Part shown: one piece after another, positions 36,268-47,992 of the stretch
How positions within the stretch are numbered: the first letter of the stretch is position 1
Layout of the letters: each line of letters opens with the position of its first letter
Source: Humulus lupulus
Taxonomy: Eukaryota > Streptophyta > Magnoliopsida > Rosales > Cannabaceae
Assembly: GCF_963169125.1 (NCBI RefSeq)
Contig: NC_084802.1
Span: forward strand, 32,146,107-32,210,106
Direction of reading: 5' to 3'
DNA length: 64,000 bases
Made by a program: the position numbers and the translations under genes
Notes under the pieces: generated by a model
Told to the model about the DNA's origin: nothing
The model's input: the letters and a program-made list of their open reading frames with translations, nothing else
Database searches by the model: none

Positions 36268-36385
36268 CACTACTACAAAAAAGGGTTTTTATGACACTTT
36301 TTTAGGACATTCACATATATGCGAGTCCTAAAAACAACTTCTGGACTTAACGTGAGTCCTAAAATCTCTGTGTGTCCTAAAAAAG

Positions 36386-36620
36386 TTTGATTTTGGGTTT
36401 TAAAAAAACACCTCCTAGACTTTTTAGGACTTGCGTTGCGAGTTCTTAAAGAATATCTTTTAGGACTCGCGTTGCGAGTCCTAAAAAAGTTTGATTTTGG
36501 GTTTTAAAAAAACACCTAATGGACTTTTTAGGACTCGCGTTGCGAGTCCTAAAAAAGTTTGATTTTGGGTTTTAAAAAAATACCTCCTGGACTTTTTAGG
36601 ACTCGCATTGCGAGTCCTAA
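36386..36620 (+). repeat. Tandem subterminal repeats of about 85-110 bp
   Basis: Three units share AGTTTGATTTTGGGTTTTAA, then AAACACCTCC and TTTTTAGGACTCGCGTTGCG. Each ends in the palindromic GCGAGTCCTAAAA half, so the palindromes are spread at regular distance through the left subterminal region. Confidence 0.85.
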
Positions 36621-36789
36621 AACCTTATATGTCTCCTAAAAATTTGAATTTTAAAAAATCACAAATTCCCTCCAATCTCCTGGACATTTTAGGACTCGCG
36701 TTGAGAGTCCGTAAAGAATTTCTTTTAGGACTCGCGACTAATGCGTGTCCTAAAAAAAATTAAAGTTTTATAAATAACTAAATTAAAAA

Positions 36790-37350
36790 AAACAAACCCA
36801 CACTTATCAGCCCCCTCTTCTTTCTCTCTCCTCTCTCTCCTTCCCTCTCTCGCCTGAAAGTTTGCCGAGCTCGACCGCCGCCTTCCTCGCCGCCACCTGC
36901 AACACACGCCGGCCAGGGAGCTTCGGAGGCCACCAAAGCTTCGACCCCCGCGAGCTCGAGCCCTCACGCGCCTCCTAAGACCGACAACAGAGAAGATCAA
37001 TTTTGGGTTTTCTCAAAGTTTCCGACGAGATTCCGACCACCTTGGGTCGTTGTGAGTCGAGCCACCACCACCATCATACTCAACACTTTCATGCGAGCAA
37101 AACCCAACCAAGGATTGGGTTAGAAGTCGCCGGATTTCATTTTTGGTGTTCGTCGGAATCTATGGAATCCGAAACTTTTTGCCTCAAATCCGGCCACCAC
37201 ATTCCGTTCCATGAAGAACCACCACCACCACGACGTTCCCCGAGCCTTAGGCTTCGAAAGCCAATCATTGTTTTCTCGAACCACCGTCGCCGGTGGTGGT
37301 GCCGCCGCTGTTGCCGGAGCTCCAGCGGGAGCTTTGGCCACCAATTCATT
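36790..37350. other. GC-rich segment inside the short CACTA-like element, possible captured host sequence
   Basis: The block is far richer in C and G than its surroundings: a pyrimidine tract (TCTCTCTCCTCTCTCTCC), then GCCGCC- and CCGGCC-rich words. It resembles the 5' UTR and first exon of a plant gene. Frames on both strands are open for 60-117 codons but have no domain I know. Confidence 0.5.
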
Positions 37351-37552
37351 TTTTAAAAATTAATAATAAAGCTTTTTAGGACTCGCACATTTTTTAGGAC
37401 TCGCAATGCGAGTCCTCAAAACATTCTTGCGAGTCCTAAAATACCCCAGTTTTTAAGGGCTCTTAAATAGAGGACTCGCGCCCCGCGAGTCCTAAAAACT
37501 TTTTTAGGACTCGCAATGCTAGTCCTAAAAACCCTTTTTTGTAGTAGTGTTA

Positions 37553-37899
37553 GTACTAAAGTTAGGTACCGCAATATTTCCAATGGTACTTCTAAGCTCA
37601 CTTAACTTGAATCAATCCTCTCTCATTTTGCATTTTGGTATTATTCCATCTACCATCTATTGCGATAATACTTGCTTGACTATTAATCCTATTCTTCATG
37701 CTTGTACCAAGCATGTTCTGATTGACACTCATTTTGTTCATGAACGTGTGGCTGCCAAATCTTTGATCAGGTGCAATTTATCCCTTCTAATAATGAGCAA
37801 TTGGCTGAATGTTTAACCAAGGTCCTTCCTACTCAGTCTTTTCAATCTCCGAGGACCAAGCTCACCATGCTCTCTAGCAATTTGACTTTGAGGGGATGA
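37553..37899 (+). pseudogene. Copia RNase H C-terminal remnant
   Basis: The translation reads IPSTIYCDNTCLTINPILHA, then TKHVLIDTHFVHERVAAKSL and, after a frame change near 37770, EQLAECLTKVLPTQSF and a stop. This is the end of a Ty1/copia RNase H domain: catalytic Asp in YCDN, the HTKHV-like helix, and the LAECLTK tail. Reverse transcriptase and integrase are absent. It lies directly right of the short CACTA-like element, which may have inserted into it. Confidence 0.75.
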
Positions 37900-38276
37900 T
37901 AAAAGATGTTCTTCTATTCTTGTATATTTTGTGGTATTGTATGCGTGTATAGCTTAGAGTCTTGTTAGGCTCATTATAAATTGTCATACTCGATCTCTAA
38001 CTAATATTTCAAACACCTTTTAGGTATGTTGTCTATGGCTAGATTCATTTTTCAAGTTGGGCTAATTACCTTAATTTAGGGGATTTTTTTTTTTTAAATA
38101 TGGCTTCTATGCCATCACTGTGCAAAAATATGAGAATTATATTTTTCCTAATTTGAATGAGAAAATCTATTAAAGAAAAAAATAAAGTATAAGAAACACA
38201 ATTACTAGCTAACTAAAATATGAAGTTAATTAAATAAAATCAAAGCACATAAGCCAAACAAGGGTACTATTGTAAA

Positions 38277-38770
38277 TTAGCATTCCACTCTTCTCTCTCT
38301 CAAACCCTAGCCACACAAACCCTTTCTCTCTCCAAACCCAGTGGCACGGTTCTCTTCTCCCATCTCTCTTCTCTTTCCTTTTGCCCTAGTTGCCACCTCC
38401 CTTGTCTTCCACTCGTCTACCTCACCATCTCCACCATCATCTCCAGCCACCCACCCTCACCACCTACAATTCACCTTAGGCGCGCACCTCCGCGAAACCC
38501 AGCCCAGAACACCTAGTCGCGCCATCGATGAACCTAGCCCCAATCCACGCATCTCTGTGTGATTCCATTTGCGAGCCCCCAAATCCAAAAACGACAGGGC
38601 TAGGCTGAGGCGAGGGATGTCCTGGTGGTGGTCGTAGGTGAGGGAGAAGGGTGGTGCCTGGGCTGAGTGTGTTCCGTGGTGCTTATAGCTGTGCAAAACG
38701 ACGGGGATGGCTGGGGTTGCGACGAGGTTTTGCACGCAGAGGATTGGGGAGGGGGGGGGGGGGTTCTAGA
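38277..38770. other. Pyrimidine-rich then GC-rich segment, unidentified
   Basis: A CTTCTCTCTCTCAAACCCTAGCC tract of plant 5'-UTR type leads into a segment richer in G and C, ending in a run of 12-13 G at 38751-38763. Frames of 60-92 codons exist on both strands, but none shows a known motif. It could be a gene first exon, an LTR, or transposon sequence. Confidence 0.35.
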
Positions 38771-38829
38771 TGTGGTAAAAGGCAAGGGAGGAGGGTGGTT
38801 CGTGGTCAGATCTATTTGTTTTTATCTTC

Positions 38830-39262
38830 AGGTTTGTGGTGACTGGTTACCTTCATGTTCTTTGTGTGTATATTTCTAGGGGTAATTGATTACCTTCACG
38901 TTCTGATGTGTCTATATTTCTGGGTTATTTATGGTAACTGATTACCTATGTTACTAAAATTATATTTACTTATTCTTCCTTATTTAAAGTGTTCGTCCTC
39001 TCTTTCCTTCGAATTTGATGTTTATTTTCATTTCTAATACGAGTGACACGTCACCCCTCTTATAGTAACTGGTTACCCCTCTTATAGCAGAAGGTTACTC
39101 CTCTCAGGGTAACTGGTTACCCCTTCTGATGCATGTTATTTAACCTAGCTCTAAGACTTTTTTTTACATAACTGTGAAAAATCAAACAAGTAATTGGTTA
39201 ATTTAACATAGCTCTAGGATTTTTTTTACATAACTATGAAAAATCAATCAAGTAACTAGTTA
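38830..39262. repeat. Dispersed array of a GTAACTGGTTAC palindrome
   Basis: At least seven copies of GGTAACTGGTTACC or close variants (GTAATTGATTACC, GTAACTGATTACC, GTAACTAGTTACC) lie at irregular spacing in about 430 bp, near 38838, 38882, 38934, 39065, 39107, 39190 and 39252. The dyad symmetry suggests a protein-binding site array, as in transposon subterminal regions. Confidence 0.75.
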
Positions 39263-40637
39263 CCTTACCTGGGCTTTGAAAAAAAAAACGTACAATCTAA
39301 AAAAAGAAAAAAAAATGTTTATAATTAATAAAAATAATAACAAACACAATTCATATTACAAAAAAAAAATATTTGCAAAACAGCCAAAGAAAAATTTAAT
39401 ATAAAAATAGTTATATAAAATTAATATAAAAAATTCAAATAAGCTAAAAATATAATCAAATTACAAACATACCCTTCCAAATTAATAAAACTTGATTAAG
39501 AGTAAAACTATGACATAAACAATCTTTTATAAAAAAAAAAATATGAGAAACTAAACACATAAAAGTGAAAATTCTTAAAAAAAGCCATAGATGAACTTTT
39601 CTTGTAAAAAAGCTATAATTTTGCAAACTCTATTAAAAATCTCATATAAAATGTAATTTCCTCTTAATTTAGTTACTACGTAAGAGTTTCGTTGTTACAC
39701 TTTAAGTGCATGTATATATATGTATATATAAACATATAGTACATGTATATAGCGTCCGATTCCATATCGCTTGATACGTAAGCAGAACAGCTCCCGCTCT
39801 TATATTTAATTATATAAAATATTTATATATGAATTGTTTTAATGTAAAAGCTCTGCCAACAAGGTACACATAAGTGTACTATTCTGAAATTGAGTTATAG
39901 GATACTGGCACACTTTATGTTATAATACGAAAAGATCAACTCTTGATAACCGGTTTGGGTTACCAGTTGGAATTCTTTTTATTAAAAAATTTGTTTGAAT
40001 AGGGGATATAAATGTCTTTCCATATATAAGTAGGTATTTTATTATATGTTGAAGGGGTTAATATGGATGTAACGTAATAGGTAACTACACATTAATAACG
40101 CAATATAACACAAAGATGTAACAAATCTTACACAATTGTTACACTAGAATTCACATTTATTTTTGTATTTTTTTTGTTACTAGAATTCATGGTCTTCAAA
40201 TTTTATATAATTTTTTTTACTTGAAAGATGTCTATCAATCATTTGTTCTAGCTTTTTATTATTTTTTGAAATACATGCTTAAATTCTCTGATTGAAAATG
40301 AGATTTTGTTTGTAATTTTTTTTTAAAGAAATGTAGTTATTTAATACATGCTTAAAAATCAATTTTTTTGTAAATTATTTTTTTAAAGAACTTTTATTTA
40401 GTTTATAGTGTATGCAATATTTTTAAGAAACATACAGTGTTTTGAAATTTTGCGAAGTTTTATAATAGCATTGTCTTATATTAAATATTTGAGTAAGTAA
40501 CACAGCATCCAACACGTTCAACAAGTATGTAGTAGCTGTCTAGAAATTATAGTGATCAAAATTAAGTAAGGCATTATACCAAGTGATATGATAGTGTTTT
40601 CCATGGAAGGTAGAGACAATGAATTTGTCGAATGAAT
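39263..40637. other. AT-rich spacer, no gene seen
   Basis: Poly-A and poly-T runs with a few TATATA tracts; only short low-complexity frames. Confidence 0.6.
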
Positions 40638-40881
40638 TCAAGTACCGAACCAAAATGGTCGATCTGTGGCTGACGTGACAACAATTTTGGTGTCACTTGA
40701 TGAAAGGTTCGGTGAGCATAGGATTGGATCATCGAAGAGATTGCATATGCTTACTGGTTCATTGTACATGACATCTTCATAAATGACATATAGTCCCACC
40801 TCATTGAGAGCGTAGACTTTTCCATTGATGTACCTAACACTTGAAATTCTTGTGTTGTACAAACTATTTCTTTGCACCAGC
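40638..40881 (-). pseudogene. Possible F-box/DUF295-type protein fragment
   Basis: An 80-codon frame reads LYNTRISSVRYINGKVYALN, then EVGLYVIYEDVMYNEPVSIC and ends in TDRPFWFGT. The pattern of a short strand, NGKVYALN and LYVIYED resembles a repeat of DUF295 or kelch-like F-box proteins, in which KGKFYALD-type strands recur. The fragment is cut off exactly at the left end of the copia LTR at 40882, which suggests that the element inserted into this sequence. The family is uncertain. Confidence 0.3.
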
Positions 40882-41848
40882 TGTTGAGATTAGTTAAATA
40901 TAATGATTAAGATGTTTACACGATGAGGTGCAAAACACTTAACGATTTTCAATTAAGTTGAAGTGAAAGCATGAGATTTTGTAGTATGCATCTAAAAGTG
41001 ACTTTTATGGGTCTAAAGTGGTACAATGAGGTATCTAAATATTCCCAAAAAGTTTGGAGGCATTTGAAGAAATTTTAGGGTCATGCTCGGGGCGTTAAAG
41101 CAGAGGCGTCTGTGTTGCGTCGCCTGTTGGAGGCGACGCATCACCTAAGACTGCCTAGGAGGGAAAACCCCCCAGCAGGCGATGCATCGCCTGCTGGGTG
41201 GTGACGCATTGCTTTGGTAGTCCATGTGGGACCATACAGATGTGTGACTTAGCTCCAAATGATGTGTTTAAAAGCTTTAATCCTATTGTTTAGACTTAAT
41301 GAAGGTGCCTACACTACAAATAAGGGTTATTAGAGTTGAAAAGCCTTGATCACACTTTTCAACTCTCTCTCTAACCTCTCTCTCTAGCTCTCAAAGAACA
41401 TTCATTTTCTCCAAGAAAATCATCAAGCATTGCTTGACTTGTATGAGTTTCAAGGCTTGTTTAATCTCACTTCTCATTCCACTTTGTTGAAGCTTCAAGT
41501 AATAAGGAAAGGCTTGGAATAGAGATTTTGGACAACAATATATTTATTGTGTATAAGCCTTAGATTTTGTATCAATCTAAACCCTAACTTTGTATTTGTG
41601 TTACTCTATTGTGTTTGCATTGTTAGTAATGATGATTAAGTATTTCTAAGTTCTTCTTATCATCATTTAATCACTTAGTTCCTTATTATCAAGATTGACA
41701 TTCATACCATGAATATGCTTATTTGATTATCAAGATTTGCATTCATACTTTGAATAAGGTTCTTGATTAGCATCTAGGGTTTCTAATATTGAATTATTCC
41801 CATTATTAATTGTGGATTTTGAAAATATAAAGCCATAAATTCCCAACA
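40882..41848 (+). repeat. 5' LTR of the host copia element
   Basis: It begins TGTTGAGA and ends TTCCCAACA, so the termini are inverted. Near its middle (41100-41215) is a cluster of GCGATGCATCGCC-type palindromes, followed by a weak TATA-like GTTTAAAAGC (about 41266). Coding sequence for gag starts soon after it. Confidence 0.75.
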
Positions 41849-41899
41849 ATCAAAATCTCTAGTTCTAATTACTTTCTTTTGTGTTTTACATAATAAACA

Positions 41900-42466
41900 A
41901 TGAGGGAAATATGTTCATCTTCTACAACCTTCAAATCCTTGTTTCAAGATTTGGTTTGTGTTGAGCACACAATCATGAAAGAACAAAGAAAAATCTATTT
42001 GGATATGTGCTATGTGAATGTGGATATGAATTCAAAGTCTTCATCAACAAAGAATGAGATAACTCAAAGAGATTACGTACTTGAAGAGATTGGTATCATC
42101 AAATTCCTTATTTCTAAATGTATAAATTTCAAGAATTTGAATGAAATGTGTTTGTGAGTTTGACTTTATTGTTTATGTTAAGAGTACGATGGTGAATGTC
42201 AATGAACAATTCAAGGGTTGTTCTTATACTTGTTTTATTTGTAAAATTATTGATCATCATGTGAGATATGGTAATTGTAAAGTTAACTGTAATGAGATTA
42301 GGGTTAAGGCAATTGATAATGAGAACATTGAACTTCTAAATGAATTAAATCTAATGCATTCAATGAGAAATGCATTGTAACCCCAATAGAGAATAACACA
42401 TTCAATAAGATAACTCTAAAGGATATTATCATTGCTTATGCATATAGTGATGAGACTAATGCAACC
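41900..42466 (+). pseudogene. gag: Copia gag remnant
   Basis: Two adjoining frames (41900-42157 and 42141-42380) give a Lys/Asn-rich protein with FKSLFQDLVCVEHTIMKEQR near the start and a degenerate zinc-knuckle-like CFICKIIDHHVRYGNC. The normal gag length is not reached and the frames are offset, so parts are deleted. The sequence runs into the solo LTR at 42467. Assignment rests on position between LTR and protease, and on the knuckle-like motif. Confidence 0.45.
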
Positions 42467-44008
42467 TGTTGTGCAAAGTAGATACTAAGTGCAAGTGTAC
42501 ACTGTCAACAAGTAATAAGGTGATAAGAACCCAATATCGTATCCACAAGGATTTTTTTTAAGCTAAAAATGGTGAAATTAAAGTCTAGCAAAATGATTAA
42601 AAATAAAAGAACCAAACTCAAATTAAATTGGAAATTGAATTTTTTTTATATGCAATTAAAAATAACTAACAACTGAATTTTAAATCTAACTTAATGGGAT
42701 GCAATGTGTAAATCAGCTAGTAATGAAATGGTAAGCTAGGATAATTAATTCCCCCTATTATGCAATTACTGGAAACAATGCTATGAGAATGCTGTAGCAT
42801 TCCTGCAGTTTAATAATCAAGAATTCTATTCAAGTCCATGAGTTTCTGTCGAAATCAAATGGGTTTAATTCCCTAATTAATTTTGCTTATGTCTAAGCCA
42901 ATTTAATTTCAGGAATTTCAATTAAAGCACCAATTCCATTAGATTATGCAAGGCAAAGATATACGTCTATACCTTCACAAAATAAAAAAAAATATCAAAT
43001 AAATTAATCTTGCACCATTCAAGTCTTTTGTCCAATAGTTATAACCCTTTTCAGTAATCCTAACTATTTCAATCATTTACTAAAGGTGATCAAGCAATAG
43101 TAAATATTTAACATGCAAATTACTTGAATGAATAAACCTCAATTAACATTAAGCATCAATAGCAAAGTTCCACAATTACATAATAAAGTTCCTTAACTAT
43201 CCTAACTTAAAGATAATTAGTTCATAACTTTAAACACAAAATAAACCAGCTGGTAATCATCCATAATCAAAATAAATGCAAGAATTAATTGAGTTCCAAG
43301 ATAGAAGGGAAAGAAAAACAAGCCAAGAATAGTAAGGAGTGTCCCCCAAATAACCCTTCTCTTTTTGTCTTCTTCCTTCCAATCCCCTCTCTTTCCTTCT
43401 TTCCTCTTTTAGTGGCTGCCAAGGTGAGTATAATTCTCGCACAGGCGGCTGGGACTTCCTTTTCTGTCTATCAGCTGTGTATCCCTAATTGGAAAAGAAG
43501 ATACCCTTTGGTCTAGGTCACTTCCTCCCCCATGGTCACGTGGGCCTCTCCTCTCCTTCTTTAATTCATTTTTTTGTCTTTTTGTCCTCTTTACCATAAA
43601 TGGGTCCAAGGAAAAATGAAGCCCAATAAGCACTTATCTCTTTACCAAGCAACCCAATTTAAATAATCCCCAAAGTGAGCTGGAAAAGTGTCCACGTGGG
43701 TCATCCAAATAGGCTGGCTGGCAGTACGTCATGCTGTTGAAATGCTGCAGCATTCCCTCCTGCTGAAACCATTTAACACTTAAATCTCTTTCCAAATGAC
43801 CAAAATTCCACCACCACCTACCAAAATAAGAATTTCACACTTTAGGATATATTTTTCCAGCAAAATACTAGTATATAATATTATTTTATTATATTTTAAT
43901 ATTTGACAAAACAAAGATAAAGACTCTACAAAACACTCTAACCCACTCTTTCTTGATAAAATTACAAGTTTAAGCGCATAAAAATAACTCTAATTCCTAG
44001 AGTTATCA
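42467..44008. mobile_element. Solo LTR inserted in copia gag/protease
   Basis: It begins TGTTGTGCAAAG and ends GAGTTATCA, with CAACC on both sides (42462-42466 and 44009-44013). Without it the copia sequence reads on: GCAACC followed by TTAAGAGAAGG. The left end has the words GCAAGTGTACACTGTC and ATCGTATCCACAAGG, common near LTR ends of plant retrotransposons. No coding sequence is inside. The orientation was not settled. Confidence 0.82.
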
Positions 44009-44013
44009 CAACC

Positions 44014-44684
44014 TTAAGAGAAGGTAAACATGTCAATGCGATTGATGTTGAAACCATTACAACCTTAAGTGAAGTTAATGCAACCCAAAGGAAGGTTAAA
44101 GGATGGTGGTATGATACTTGTGCCACCATTCATGCAACCTATGATAAAAATCTTTTCAAAACCTTTGAAAGTGCAAAGGAGGGACTTGAAGTCCAAATGG
44201 GAAGTGAAAAGAGATCCAAGGTACTTGATCCAAATGGGCCGTATTGATGTGTTCTTCACTAATGGAAAGAAAGTGATCCTAACTAATATTTTCTATGTTC
44301 CCGACACTAGTGACATTATTAGTGGAAGTCTATTGAGTAAATCCAGTATCAAAATGGAGTTTGAATTCGGTAAACTCATTTTGACTAAATTAGGCACTTT
44401 TGTGGGAAAGGGTTTATAATATGGCATTTAAATCTTATAATTTGATTAATTCTAGTTCTATTCATTTGTGTCATAATAGACTTACTCATGTAGGTTATAA
44501 CACAATTAAAAGAGTTGTTAAATGTGGATTGATGAATTGTGATGTGAATGAGGATGATAAATGTGAATTATGTGTTAAATCTAAAATGATAAAGAAACAT
44601 TTTCCAAGTGTTGATAGATGTTCAAACTTGCTATATTTAATACATAGTGCTTATGTGAATTGAGTGGCATGTTGATTAGAGGAG
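44014..44684 (+). pseudogene. Copia protease and pre-integrase domain, decayed
   Basis: The first frame reads GWWYDTCATIHATYDKNLFK, which is the copia protease active-site block, but with Asp-Thr-Cys where the family has Asp-Ser/Thr-Gly. A frameshift near 44220 leads to VFFTNGKKVILTNIFYVPD. A second leads to the pre-integrase zinc motif (HLCHNRLTHVGYNTIK, CELCVKSKM). Another break falls at 44655 just before the solo LTR. The protease releases the capsid and enzymes from the polyprotein; this one would be inactive. Confidence 0.8.
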
Positions 44685-46436
44685 GAAATGGTAATGTTCG
44701 AAATTTGCTAATAAGACTTAGTGTCTTGATTAGTGTGCCAGGAGGGGCATAATTGGATTCTTATGTGTTAATATGATTTAATTGTGATTATATATACATG
44801 GTTATGTGAATTATATGAGTTATATTAATGATATGACAACTTATGCATATTTAAATGTATTAAATGTGCTCATAGGCCCGTCTCTGTTAAAAATGACATT
44901 TTCGTAATTTTGACTCGCTGAGGGTATATTTGTAATTATATTTGATTTTTTATTAGGACCACATTATTATGTGGATATATTTGAGATATTCGGCACGAGG
45001 TGATCCTAGTAAGCAATTTGGCGGAAAAGTCACAACGGGGATTAATACCCAGCTCGGGGTAAGCCTAGGGGTATTTTGGTAATTTGGTGAATTACCGGGA
45101 ATTATTTGAGTATGAGTTATAACGAGGGAATAATACTTGTAAATGGAGGATTAGTGGATTTTATTCAGATTTCAAGTGAAAATTTTGAGGTTTAGTGGGG
45201 ATTGGTGTCAAATGACTAATATACCCTTAGGGGCTTTGAAGAGAGGCTTAGTAGGCAGGAGTATTATAGTCTTTTACCAGGGGCCTAATTCAAGACTTAG
45301 TCAATCTGAGGTAACCTCACTCTCATGTTTCTCTCAATCTCTCCGTCTCACTCTACTTGGTTCTAAGTAAAGGGAGTCTTGAAGCCTTTGAATAATTTCA
45401 AGCTTGGAAGCAATCTTTGGTGAGATTTAGAGCTTGTTGTTGAGGGATTAGGAGCTACTATGTATGTGAATTCAGCTGGGAATCTCATTTGCAGTAGGGG
45501 TAAGCCTTCACTACTACAAATATAGGTTTTCTTTGTGCTTTTTTATCAACCTTAAAGAAAAGTGCAAAGAAAAGGTTTGAATAAGTGTAAAATATCACAT
45601 TTAATGCCCGCGTACTATTTTATTGCTGTTCAAAAAAAAAAAAAAACCGCAGTCTAAAGTTTCAAGTGTGAGGAGGCGGTGACTTTTCTCTGCAAAAACA
45701 AACCCAAGAGCCCTATTCCCTAATTTTCCATTTGCACAAGAGAAAGAGAAGAGAGAACGACTCCGCCTTCGTCCCCAGCCACGGGTAAGTTCAATTTTCA
45801 CCATTTTACGTTGTTTATTTTCTTTTCATTTTCTTGCATATTAACGTTTTAAATCATGTAAATATACCGAATATTGATTTATTTTGAAGTTTTGGGAAAA
45901 AATGAAGAAATATTGAGTGAGTTTAATGAGGTTTCAATGTATGTTTATATGATGGTTTTCAAGCTTTTTTCTAACGTTTTTGAAAGTTTATATAGGATTA
46001 GAAGACATTTTCATTGTTCAAAACATGCATTGATCACTAAAAATTGATTTTAAAAATATATATATTTAAATTTTTGGGTATTTTTTTATATTATTTACCT
46101 AATTTATTGGTTTTTAATAAAATTAATATTAATTATGTTAAATCTTTAGAATGTATTGCATTTTACATTATTTTTTATATTATAACATATTATTTTTTAT
46201 ATTATAACATTGCTATTTACATAATGATTTTTTAAAATTTTATTTTTGTTAATTATATTATTTTAGGATCAATTCAATTACCATATATTTACTAACCAAT
46301 GTTTAAACTTTTATTGTAGGGAAATGTTTGTTTGAATGAGAGGTGTTGAAATTGTTGAAGATTAATTTTGAAGGTGAGTAATAATTACTACTTAATATTT
46401 TTATTTTTATTTTTGATATTTACAAACTATTGTTAG

Positions 46437-46683
46437 AGGAGTTTGAATATATTAGATATTCAACTGTAGTGAAGTAGGTTCTGAGATAAAATGGTGTGCT
46501 GCGGAGATAACAGAAGGTTGAGAACATGTGTGTCTTAGTGAAGTAGGTTCTGCGAATTCTGTTTGCTGCAGTGGCTTATGGTTGAGAACATGCATGTTGT
46601 TTGTTGTATGTTTTGTTTGATTTTAATTTATAGGTAGTAATAACTTGGGATATGCAATAAAAACAGAGAAAACTCTGCCCAAT
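46437..46683 (+). repeat. Intronic direct repeat, copy 1 of 2
   Basis: About 245 bases here recur at 50236-50484 with roughly 90% identity (shared: GAGTTTGAATATATTAGATA, GGTTGAGAACATG twice, CTTAGTGAAGTAGGTTCTGCG). Both copies are non-coding parts of the same CACTA element. Confidence 0.9.
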
Positions 46684-46913
46684 TTTTTAAAGATTAATAT
46701 ATTAATTGAACGTGTTTTATAGATTAATATATGTAATAATTATGTTTGTTTATGTTGAAATTATAAATACATATGAATTTTGGATATGTTATAGAAATAG
46801 AGAAAACTCTGCCCATTTCATTATAGAATTTATTAATTGAACATATTTTTGTTCAATTACAATATAAATTTTCTTTTCATTATTGACTTAGGAATTAGGT
46901 AGTTATTATCATT

Positions 46914-47747
46914 ATGGATAAATCATGGATTCTTGTGAATAGAGAAACACAACAATTTCAAGATGGATTCAACCAATTTTTATAATTTTGCCAAACAAAT
47001 TGTAGTGATCCGGAAAGAATTCATTGTCCATGTATAGATTGTGGTAATGGATCAAAAGGAAATATTATCATGCTAAAGAATCATGTATTTTGTCGGGGAT
47101 TTGATACAAGTTATCGTACATGGTATTGACATGGGAAATCATTGAAAAATAATAATCCATATCCATTCGGGAGGCGAGGGGTTGATGATTTGGGTTATAG
47201 GGCTCGATGAAGCACAAGAAGAGTTTGTTGATGATCCTTCAAAATTCAATAAATTGGTTAGCGATGCAGATAAACCATTATTCAATGGTTGTCTGAAACA
47301 AAGATTACCAACGATGATGCTCATCTGGTTCAAAATTGTGCAATAAGTATAGTTGCAGAAGCTATACATTTTGCCAGTGCAAAAGATAATAACCCAATTT
47401 CAGGCACAATGACATACTACGTGATTGTTGAAGAAATATGGGAGCTATATTATTCAGTATTTCATATTCCTCTTCTTAAATGTTCTTCGGTAAACACCAA
47501 TACTGGAGTTAAAATTGATGAACTTGGATTTACTCTGGTTGATTTAAGTAAGAAGGGAAGCGAGAACGATCCTTTTATCATGGTTGCCCAAGCAAAACAA
47601 GTGTTTTATATAACTCATCTAGTTAATGATAAATGGTCAATCGTTTTATTAGTTCCCGAGAGGAAGTTCTCAGAAAAAGAAGATGACAATCAAAATGATG
47701 ATTTATATCATTACTGTTTCATTGCTGGACAACCGATACTTGAATAA
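46914..47747 (+). pseudogene. tnp2: CACTA tnp2 gene with the transposase core deleted
   Basis: From the ATG at 46914 the frame gives the transposase-associated domain (MDKSWI, HCPCIDCGNG, YRTWY) with stops at about 46980 and 47127. A short piece follows (EEFVDDPSKFNKLVSDADKP), and then, near 47295, the sequence passes straight to the C-terminal DUF4216 part (HFASAKDNNPI, LGFTLVDL, AQAKQVFYITH), open to 47747. The tnp2 and DUF4218 core, about 2 kb in the copy at 3777-7187, is gone. Such internal deletions are typical of defective CACTA derivatives that depend on a transposase made elsewhere. Confidence 0.85.
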
Positions 47748-47992
47748 GTTGAGAATATTCCGGATAGTGATAATGATAGCGATAACGATACTGATGATCG
47801 TGATTAATTTAGAAACGACATCGAAGAAGGAATATGGGTCGATTGTGAATCGACCAAAAATAAAAAATAAAACATATTTAGTAAGTTATATAATACTTGT
47901 GTTATTTATTTGTGTAATTCATTAATACTTGTGATTATTTATTTGTGTAATACATTAATTTAAAATAAAACGAATTGATTTATATGTTGTAG

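Larger units (their letters stand above)
36268..37549. mobile_element. Short CACTA-like element with a GC-rich insert
   Basis: The ends are perfect inverted repeats over about 24 bases (CACTACTACAAAAAAGGG and onward). TTA lies on both sides (36265-36267 and 37550-37552). Both subterminal regions hold palindromes of TTTTAGGACTCGC..GCGAGTCCTAAAA. The middle (36790-37350) is GC-rich, unlike the rest, and encodes no transposase. The CACTA start and the subterminal palindromes favour a non-autonomous CACTA element; a TTA duplication would also fit PIF/Harbinger. Confidence 0.85.

Noticed and set aside
36386..36620. Repeats considered as a satellite array
   Set aside because: They lie inside the terminal inverted repeats of a transposon and follow the palindrome pattern of CACTA subterminal regions.
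36725..37000. 91-codon Arg-rich frame on the minus strand
   Set aside because: It is a translation of the GC-rich and CT-repeat block with no recognisable motif, and other frames there are equally open.
37003..37356. 117-codon frame with a His run
   Set aside because: The His run comes from a CAC repeat; there is no domain, and the opposite strand is also open.
38341..38562. 73-codon frame that looks like a signal peptide followed by a Pro/Ser region
   Set aside because: It starts at GTG, lies in a CT-rich tract and shows no family; I kept it only as an unidentified GC-rich segment.
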